Origin: Daphnia pulex
Lineage: Eukaryota; Arthropoda; Branchiopoda; Diplostraca; Daphniidae
NCBI RefSeq assembly: GCF_021134715.1
Contig: NC_060026.1
Location: forward strand, 9,787,001 to 9,851,000
DNA length: 64,000 bases
Direction: 5' to 3'
Within the stretch, counting starts at the first letter, position 1; every line of letters starts with the position of its first letter. The position numbers and the translations under genes are program-made. The notes under the pieces are model-generated. The model saw only the letters and a program-made list of their open reading frames with translations, was not told the origin of the DNA and made no database searches. Positions 58,025 to 64,000 of the stretch are shown in pieces.

Positions 58025-58260
58025 GAGCACTTGTGATTACGCATTGAGTGGGCAACAGAAAATAGATAAAGCTGATAGTCATGTATATTCAAAATAGAGT
58101 ATAGTAGTGGAAAATCCAACATGTACTATTGGGGTACGCATATCTACAACGGAAAGTTGACAACATCACCGTGTAAATATGAAATGTATAGCTCAAAAAT
58201 GGGACACAATTAATGGTTAGTAAATGTAACCGGCAACAAACGGTGTTAAAAAAGTTGTGT

Positions 58261-58332
58261 GGCTCATTGGTCTAGTGGTATGATTCTTGCTTTGGGTGTA
58301 AGAGGCCTCGGGTTCAAATCCCGGATGAGCCC
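58261..58332 (+). tRNA. tRNA-Pro(TGG), unit 13
   Basis: 72 nt. T stem CTCGGG. Confidence 0.85.
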
Positions 58333-58390
58333 CTACAATATTTCAGCTGAGATGGTAAACCTGTTATTGTATTATTTAGATGAATGTTAA

Positions 58391-58472
58391 CATTGCGTGG
58401 CCGAGAGGTCCAAGGCGCTGGTTTAAGGCACCAGTCTCTTCGGGGGCATGGGTTCGAATCCCATCGCTGCCA
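58391..58472 (+). pseudogene. tRNA-Leu(AAG), unit 13, 5' acceptor lost
   Basis: A deletion joins TTAACATT directly to GCGTGGCCGAG, so the GGTA of the acceptor is gone. D arm has GAGAGG. Anticodon AAG remains. Unit 15 carries the same deletion. Confidence 0.85.
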
Positions 58473-58543
58473 ACGTCAATTTTGCTCAAACTGTTGTAGC
58501 ATAGCAAGGAATCGATGATTGTGCACTTACGGGCAATGTTAAT

Positions 58544-58616
58544 GGTCGTGTGGCCTAATGGATAAGGCGTCGGACTTCGGATCCGAAGATTGAAGGTTCG
58601 AGTCCTGCTACGATCA
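58544..58616 (+). tRNA. tRNA-Arg(TCG), unit 13
   Basis: 73 nt. T stem GAAGG. Confidence 0.88.
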
Positions 58617-58728
58617 CTCGCAAACGGTTATTTTGGCTATTTCGAAATGCGCGCGCGAAAAGTTACAAACAAAGAATTAGCAATCCATTTGCAATTGCTC
58701 CTGGTTGTAAGCCAAAGTACACATCAAA

Positions 58729-58858
58729 GAGAACATCCGAGGTTCCCGCCCAAAAAATTGGTCTAAGGAGTGAAATCAATGAATCCCTATCGTACGATCT
58801 CTATTCCCTATACCAAATTAAGCTGTGGTATTTCCTTAGGAAAAAACATTTGGGACTC
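58729..58858 (-). ncRNA. Candidate spliced-leader-type Sm RNA, unit 13
   Basis: One change in the second hairpin region (GATTTCACTCC for GATTCCACTCC), shared with unit 15. Confidence 0.5.
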
Positions 58859-58924
58859 GTGACTGTACCTTAGAACACATGATGTGTCTAATGGCAGGGA
58901 TCGGTGCCAAAAGTAAAACAATTG

Positions 58925-58996
58925 GGGCCCATCCGGGAATTGAACCCGGGATCACTTACACCCGAAGCAAGTATCATACTACTAGACCAATGAGCC
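58925..58996 (-). tRNA. tRNA-Pro(CGG), unit 14
   Basis: 72 nt, unchanged. Confidence 0.92.
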
Positions 58997-59092
58997 CTAT
59001 TATCTTTATTGATTCGAAAATTATTTTATTATTATTACAATCCAAATGTCGTGCATAAAAATAAACACGATTGATAGAAATTGGATTAAAAA

Positions 59093-59164
59093 AGGTCCCA
59101 CTGAGAATCGAATTCAGATTATCAGAGTCAAAGTCTGATGTGATAACCATTACACCATGGAACC
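59093..59164 (-). tRNA. tRNA-Gln(TTG), unit 14
   Basis: 72 nt. One change in the T arm (CGAATTCAG). Confidence 0.87.
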
Positions 59165-59335
59165 TTCCATCGTATGTCACCAGCACTGCTACTACAATGT
59201 AAATTTGTCGTTAAATTTGGTGGAATTTAGTGCCATGTGCTGATTCCTTCAACTCAGTGATTTCGATGATTTAAAACATGATCTTTTGGTGCATGTTAAT
59301 GGAGTATATTGCGATGTTCGACGGAAATAAAACAA

Positions 59336-59431
59336 CCTTCGATAGCTCAGTTGGTAGAGCGGTGGACTGTAGTGACACGATGTAAAATGCAAGGAATCCA
59401 TAGGTCGCTGGTTCAACTCCGGCTCTAAGGA
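59336..59431 (+). tRNA. tRNA-Tyr(GTA) with intron, unit 14
   Basis: 96 nt. Acceptor TCTAAGG has one mismatch; unit 16 shares it. Confidence 0.85.
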
Positions 59432-59667
59432 GAGCACTTGTGATTACGCATTGAGTGGGCAAAAGAAAATAGATATAGCTGATAGTCATGTATATTCAAA
59501 ATAGAGTGTAGTAATGGAAAATCCAACATGTACTATTGGGGTACGCATATCTACAACGGAAAGTTGACAACATCACCGTGTAAATATGAAATGTTTAGCT
59601 CAAAAATGGGACACAATTAATGGTTAGTAATTGTAGCCGGCAACAAACGGTGTTAGAAAAGTTGCGT

Positions 59668-59739
59668 GGCTCATTGGTCTAGTGGTATAATTCTTGCTTT
59701 GGGTGTAAGAGGCCCCGGGTTCAAATCCCGGATGAGCCC
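59668..59739 (+). tRNA. tRNA-Pro(TGG), unit 14
   Basis: 72 nt. D arm GTATAATTC (G to A), shared with unit 16. Confidence 0.82.
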
Positions 59740-59809
59740 CTACAATATTTCAGCTGAGATGGTAAACCTCTTATTGTATTATTTAGATGAATGTTAACAT
59801 TGGAAACGT

Positions 59810-59891
59810 AGTAGCGTGGCCGAGCGGTCCAAGGCGCTGGTTTAAGGCACCAGTCTCTTCGGGGGCATGGGTTCGAATCCCATCGCTGCCA
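59810..59891 (+). tRNA. tRNA-Leu(AAG), unit 14
   Basis: 82 nt. Base 1 is A instead of G (AGTAGCG), unpaired with C; shared with unit 16. Confidence 0.82.
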
Positions 59892-59962
59892 ACGTCAATT
59901 TTGCTCAAACTGTTGTAGCATAGCAAGGAATCGATGATTGTGCACTTACGGGCAACGTTAAT

Positions 59963-60035
59963 GGTCGTGTGGCCTAATGGATAAGGCGTCGGACTTCGGA
60001 TCCGAAGATTGCAGGTTCGAGTCCTGCTACGATCA
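59963..60035 (+). tRNA. tRNA-Arg(TCG), unit 14
   Basis: 73 nt, unchanged. Confidence 0.93.
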
Positions 60036-60147
60036 CTCGCAAACGGTTATTTTGGCTATTTCGAAATGCGCGCGCGAAAAGTTACAAACAAAGAATTAGC
60101 AATCCATTTGCAATTGCTCCTGGTTGTAAGCCAAAGTACACATCAAA

Positions 60148-60277
60148 GAGAACATCCGAGGTTCCCGCCCAAAAAATTGGTCTAAGGAGTGGAATCAATG
60201 AATCCCTATCGTACGATCTCTATTCCCTATACCAAATTAAGCTGTGGTATTTCCTTAGGAAAAAACATTTGGGACTC
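60148..60277 (-). ncRNA. Candidate spliced-leader-type Sm RNA, unit 14
   Basis: Splice-site GT at 60231-60232; no change seen. Confidence 0.5.
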
Positions 60278-60343
60278 GTGACTGTACCTTAGAACACATG
60301 ATGTGTCTAATGGCAGGGATCGGTGCCAAAAGTAAAACAATTG

Positions 60344-60415
60344 GGGCCCATCCGGGAATTGAACCCGGGATCACTTACACCCGAAGCAAGTATCATACTA
60401 CTAGACCAATGAGCC
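60344..60415 (-). tRNA. tRNA-Pro(CGG), unit 15
   Basis: 72 nt, unchanged. Confidence 0.92.
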
Positions 60416-60515
60416 CTATTATCTTTCATTATTGATTCGAAAATTATTTTATTATTATTACAATCCAAATGTCGTGCATAAAAATAAACACGATTGATAG
60501 AAATTGGATTAAAAA

Positions 60516-60587
60516 AGGTCCCACTGAGAATCGAACTCAAATTATCAGAGTCAAAGTCTGATGTGATAACCATTACACCATGGAACC
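60516..60587 (-). tRNA. tRNA-Gln(TTG), unit 15
   Basis: 72 nt. T stem TTGAG, as in units 9 and 17. Confidence 0.88.
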
Positions 60588-60758
60588 TTCCAACGGATGT
60601 CACCAGCACTGCTACTACAATGTAAATTTGTCGTAAAATTTGGTGGAATTTAGTGCCATGTGCTGATTCCTTCAACTCAGTGATTTCGATGATTTAAAAC
60701 ATGATCTTTTGGTGCATGTTAATGGAGTATATTGCGATGTTCAACGGAAAAAAAACAA

Positions 60759-60854
60759 CCTTCGATAGCTCAGTTGGTAGAGCGGTGGACTGTAGTGACA
60801 CGATGTAAAATGCAAGGAATCCATAGGTCGCTGGTTCAACTCCGGCTCGAAGGA
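60759..60854 (+). tRNA. tRNA-Tyr(GTA) with intron, unit 15
   Basis: 96 nt, unchanged. Confidence 0.93.
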
Positions 60855-61090
60855 GAGCACTTGTGATTACGCATTGAGTGGGCAACAGAAAATAGATAAA
60901 GCTGATATTCATGTATATTCAAAATAGAATGTAGTAATGGAAAATCCAACATGTACTATTGGGGTACGCATATCTACAACGGAAAGTTGACAACATCACC
61001 GTGTAAATATGAAATGTATAGCACAAAAATGGGACACAATTAATGGTTAGTAATTGTAGCCGGCAACAAACGGTGTTAGAAATGTTGCGT

Positions 61091-61162
61091 GGCTCATTGG
61101 TCTAGTGTTATGATTCTTGCTTTTGGTGTAAGAGGCCTCGGGTTCAAATCCCGGATGAGCCC
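61091..61162 (+). tRNA. tRNA-Pro(TGG), unit 15
   Basis: 72 nt with three changes: D loop GTGTTATG, anticodon loop TTTTGGT for TTTGGGT region, T stem CTCGGG. Probably impaired. Confidence 0.65.
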
Positions 61163-61220
61163 CTACAATATTTCAGCTGAGATGGTAAACCTGTTATTGT
61201 ATTATTTAGATGAATGTTAA

Positions 61221-61302
61221 CATTGCGTGGCCGAGAGGTCCAAGGCGCTGGTTTAAGGCACCAGTCTCTTCGGGGGCATGGGTTCGAATCCCATCGCTGC
61301 CA
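61221..61302 (+). pseudogene. tRNA-Leu(AAG), unit 15, 5' acceptor lost
   Basis: Same deletion and GAGAGG change as unit 13, so the two units descend from one duplicated segment. Confidence 0.85.
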
Positions 61303-61373
61303 ACGTCAATTTTGCTCAAACTGTTGTAGCATAGCAAGGAATCGATGATTGTGCACTTACGGGCAATGTTAAT

Positions 61374-61446
61374 GGTCGTGTGGCCTAATGGATAAGGCGT
61401 CGGACTTCGGATCCGAAGATTGAAGGTTCGAGTCCTGCTACGATCA
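61374..61446 (+). tRNA. tRNA-Arg(TCG), unit 15
   Basis: 73 nt. T stem GAAGG as in unit 13. Confidence 0.88.
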
Positions 61447-61558
61447 CTCGCAAACGGTTATTTTGGCTATTTCGAAATGCGCGCGCGAAAAGTTACAAAC
61501 AAAGAATTAGCAATCCATTTGCAATTGCTCCTGGTTGTAAGCCAAAGTACACATCAAA

Positions 61559-61688
61559 GAGAACATCCGAGGTTCCCGCCCAAAAAATTGGTCTAAGGAG
61601 TGAAATCAATGAATCCCTATCGTACGATCTCTATTCCCTATACCAAATTAAGCTGTGGTATTTCCTTAGGAAAAAACATTTGGGACTC
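61559..61688 (-). ncRNA. Candidate spliced-leader-type Sm RNA, unit 15
   Basis: Carries the GATTTCACTCC change of unit 13. Confidence 0.5.
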
Positions 61689-61754
61689 GTGACTGTACCT
61701 TAGAACACATGATGTGTCTAATGGCAGGGATCGGTGCCAAAAGTAAAACAATTG

Positions 61755-61826
61755 GGGCCCATCCGGGAATTGAACCCGGGATCACTTACACCCGAAGCAA
61801 GTATCATACTACTAGACCAATGAGCC
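61755..61826 (-). tRNA. tRNA-Pro(CGG), unit 16
   Basis: 72 nt, unchanged. Confidence 0.92.
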
Positions 61827-61922
61827 CTATTATCTTTATTGATTCGAAAATTATTTTATTATTATTACAATCCAAATGTCGTGCATAAAAATAAACACGA
61901 TTGATAGAAATTGGATTAAAAA

Positions 61923-61994
61923 AGGTCCCACTGAGAATCGAACTCAGATTATCAGAGTCAAAGTCTGATGTGATAACCATTACACCATGGAACC
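61923..61994 (-). tRNA. tRNA-Gln(TTG), unit 16
   Basis: 72 nt, unchanged. Confidence 0.92.
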
Positions 61995-62165
61995 TTCCAT
62001 CGTATGTCACCAGCACTGCTACTACAATGTAAATTTGTCGTTAAATTTGGTGGAATTTAGTGCCATGTGCTGATTCCTTCAACTCAGTGATTTCGATGAT
62101 TTAAAACATGATCTTTTGGTGCATGTTAATGGAGTATATTGCGATGTTCGACGGAAATAAAACAA

Positions 62166-62261
62166 CCTTCGATAGCTCAGTTGGTAGAGCGGTGGACTGT
62201 AGTGACACGATGTAAAATGCAAGGAATCCATAGGTCGCTGGTTCAACTCCGGCTCTAAGGA
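62166..62261 (+). tRNA. tRNA-Tyr(GTA) with intron, unit 16
   Basis: 96 nt with the TCTAAGG acceptor of unit 14. Confidence 0.85.
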
Positions 62262-62497
62262 GAGCACTTGTGATTACGCATTGAGTGGGCAAAAGAAAAT
62301 AGATATAGCTGATAGTCATGTATATTCAAAATAGAGTGTAGTAATGGAAAATCCAACATGTACTATTGGGGTACGCATATCTACAACGGAAAGTTGACAA
62401 CATCACCGTGTAAATATGAAATGTTTAGCTCAAAAATGGGACACAATTAATGGTTAGTAATTGTAGCCGGCAACAAACGGTGTTAGAAAAGTTGCGT

Positions 62498-62569
62498 GGC
62501 TCATTGGTCTAGTGGTATAATTCTTGCTTTGGGTGTAAGAGGCCCCGGGTTCAAATCCCGGATGAGCCC
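62498..62569 (+). tRNA. tRNA-Pro(TGG), unit 16
   Basis: 72 nt with the GTATAATTC D arm of unit 14. Confidence 0.82.
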
Positions 62570-62639
62570 CTACAATATTTCAGCTGAGATGGTAAACCTC
62601 TTATTGTATTATTTAGATGAATGTTAACATTGGAAACGT

Positions 62640-62721
62640 AGTAGCGTGGCCGAGCGGTCCAAGGCGCTAGTTTAAGGCACCAGTCTCTTCGGGGGCATGG
62701 GTTCGAATCCCATCGCTGCCA
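62640..62721 (+). tRNA. tRNA-Leu(AAG), unit 16
   Basis: 82 nt. Base 1 A as in unit 14, plus anticodon stem CTAGT for CTGGT. Confidence 0.78.
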
Positions 62722-62792
62722 ACGTCAATTTTGCTCAAACTGTTGTAGCATAGCAAGGAATCGATGATTGTGCACTTACGGGCAACGTTAAT

Positions 62793-62865
62793 GGTCGTGT
62801 GGCCTAATGGATAAGGCGTCGGACTTCGGATCCGAAGATTGCAGGTTCGAGTCCTGCTACGATCA
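62793..62865 (+). tRNA. tRNA-Arg(TCG), unit 16
   Basis: 73 nt, unchanged. Confidence 0.93.
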
Positions 62866-62977
62866 CTCGCAAACGGTTATTTTGGCTATTTCGAAATGCG
62901 CGCGCGAAAAGTTACAAACAAAGAATTAGCAATCCATTTGCAATTGCTCCTGGTTGTAAGCCAAAGTACACATCAAA

Positions 62978-63107
62978 GAGAACATCCGAGGTTCCCGCCC
63001 AAAAAATTGGTCTAAGGAGTGGAATCAATGAATCCCTATCGTACGATCTCTATTCCCTATACCAAATTAAGCTGTGGTATTTCCTTAGGAAAAAACATTT
63101 GGGACTC
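62978..63107 (-). ncRNA. Candidate spliced-leader-type Sm RNA, unit 16
   Basis: Splice-site GT at 63061-63062; no change seen. Confidence 0.5.
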
Positions 63108-63173
63108 GTGACTGTACCTTAGAACACATGATGTGTCTAATGGCAGGGATCGGTGCCAAAAGTAAAACAATTG

Positions 63174-63245
63174 GGGCCCATCCGGGAATTGAACCCGGGA
63201 TCACTTACACCCGAAGCAAGTATCATACTACTAGACCAATGAGCC
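63174..63245 (-). tRNA. tRNA-Pro(CGG), unit 17
   Basis: 72 nt, unchanged. Confidence 0.92.
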
Positions 63246-63345
63246 CTATTATCATTCATTATTGATTCGAAAATTATTTTATTATTATTACAATCCAAAT
63301 GTCGTGCATAAAAATAAACACGATTGATAGAAATTGGATTAAAAA

Positions 63346-63417
63346 AGGTCCCACTGAGAATCGAACTCAAATTATCAGAGTCAAAGTCTGATGTGATAAC
63401 CATTACACCATGGAACC
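63346..63417 (-). tRNA. tRNA-Gln(TTG), unit 17
   Basis: 72 nt. T stem TTGAG as in units 9 and 15. Confidence 0.88.
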
Positions 63418-63588
63418 TTCCAACGGATGTCACCAGCACTGCTACTACAATGTAAATTTGTCGTAAAATTTGGTGGAATTTAGTGCCATGTGCTGATTCC
63501 TTCAACTCAGTGATTTCGATGATTTAAAACATGATCTTTTGGTGCATGTTAATGGAGTATATTGCGATGTTCAACGGAAAAAAAACAA

Positions 63589-63684
63589 CCTTCGATAGCT
63601 CAGTTGGTAGAGCGGTGGACTGTAGTGACACGATGTAAAATGCAAGGAATCCATAGGTCGCTGGTTCAACTCCGGCTCGAAGGA
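63589..63684 (+). tRNA. tRNA-Tyr(GTA) with intron, unit 17
   Basis: 96 nt, unchanged. Confidence 0.93.
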
Positions 63685-63920
63685 GAGCACTTGTGATTAC
63701 GCATTGAGTGGGCAACAGAAAATAGATAAAGCTGATATTCATGTATATTCAAAATAGAATGTAGTAATGGAAAATCCAACATGTACTATTGGGGTACGCA
63801 TATCTACAACGGAAAGTTGACAACATCACCGTGTAAATATGAAATGTATAGCACAAAAATGGGACACAATTAATGGTTAGTAATTGTAGCCGGCAACAAA
63901 CGGTGTTAGAAATGTTGCGT

Positions 63921-63992
63921 GGCTCATTGGTCTAGTGTTATGATTCTTGCTTTGGGTGTAAGAGACCCCGGGTTCAAATCCCGGATGAGCCC
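63921..63992 (+). tRNA. tRNA-Pro(TGG), unit 17
   Basis: 72 nt with the GTGTTATG D-loop variant. The window ends 8 bases later, inside the unit. Confidence 0.8.
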
Positions 63993-64000
63993 CTACAATA

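Larger units (their letters stand above)
32605..64000. repeat. Tandem array of about 1.42-kb tRNA / small-RNA units
   Basis: Unit order on the plus strand: tRNA-Pro(CGG)-, tRNA-Gln(TTG)-, tRNA-Tyr(GTA)+, tRNA-Pro(TGG)+, tRNA-Leu+, tRNA-Arg(TCG)+, then a 0.3-kb spacer with a minus-strand Sm-type RNA. The tRNA-Arg starts are spaced 1423 bp apart in most of 47-57 kb and 1405-1419 bp further right. Seventeen units are wholly or partly in the window and the array continues past the right edge. It begins with an inverted half-unit (32605-33275) and is interrupted by a LINE and a large transposon. Confidence 0.95.

Noticed and set aside
32102-63742. Many recurrent minus-strand open frames of 62-122 codons across 33-64 kb
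   Set aside because: They are read-throughs of tRNA genes and spacers repeated with the array; their codons coincide with tRNA arms, so they are not proteins.
32605-64000. CRISPR-like regular repeats
   Set aside because: The period is about 1.4 kb and the repeated parts are tRNA genes; there are no short repeats with unique spacers.

Overview
The window looks like nuclear DNA of an invertebrate animal; the phylum cannot be fixed from sequence alone. The tRNA genes are close to animal consensus sequences and the tRNA-Tyr genes carry an intron. Multi-exon genes use GT-AG introns. The mobile elements are a CR1/L2-type LINE, a Ty3 LTR element, a DIRS-type element and a PIF/Harbinger-like DDE transposon, and there is a virus-like (Polinton/virophage-type) fossil. 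No ordinary single-copy host gene was recognised.

Left part (1-22,075): three relatives of one poorly known DNA-transposon family. Copy 1 (1-6,350) has gene A (N-terminal conserved domain, low-complexity middle, PHD lost), an unknown minus-strand gene B and gene C (a conserved protein of unknown function). Copy 2 (9,283-15,117) has gene A with an intact PHD finger and gene C, both on the minus strand. Copy 3 (15,118-22,075) has a minus-strand gene D, a DDE transposase carrying an Ulp1-like protease, divergent from a plus-strand gene A with a PHD-like finger. Each copy carries its own short motif in clusters (ACCGGTAT, CCCGGGT or CGCGACA, ACCAGT). In copies 1 and 2 two different motifs fill the same intron of gene C. 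A broken Ty3-type LTR element lies between copies 1 and 2.

Middle (22,076-32,600): a broken DIRS-type element on the minus strand, then an AT-rich fossil of a virus-like element. A LINE with a 1,022-codon open frame sits inside that fossil. A TTACAC-rich stretch ends the region.

Right part (32,605-64,000): a tandem array of about 1.42-kb units. Each full unit encodes tRNA-Pro(CGG)-, tRNA-Gln(TTG)-, tRNA-Tyr(GTA)+ with intron, tRNA-Pro(TGG)+, tRNA-Leu(AAG or GAG)+ and tRNA-Arg(TCG)+. It also has a conserved minus-strand sequence with the layout of an Sm-class spliced-leader RNA: a hairpin holding a 5' splice site, an AATTTTTTGG Sm site and a 3' terminal hairpin. Seventeen copies of this sequence are present and the distance from splice site to 3' end is identical in all. 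The first unit is inverted through a chimeric tRNA-Pro. One unit is split by a 5'-truncated LINE. Another is split by a 6.4-kb transposon with 1.3-kb inverted ends and an 8-bp target duplication inside a tRNA-Pro gene. Array units share diagnostic variants in pairs, which points to recent unequal exchange.
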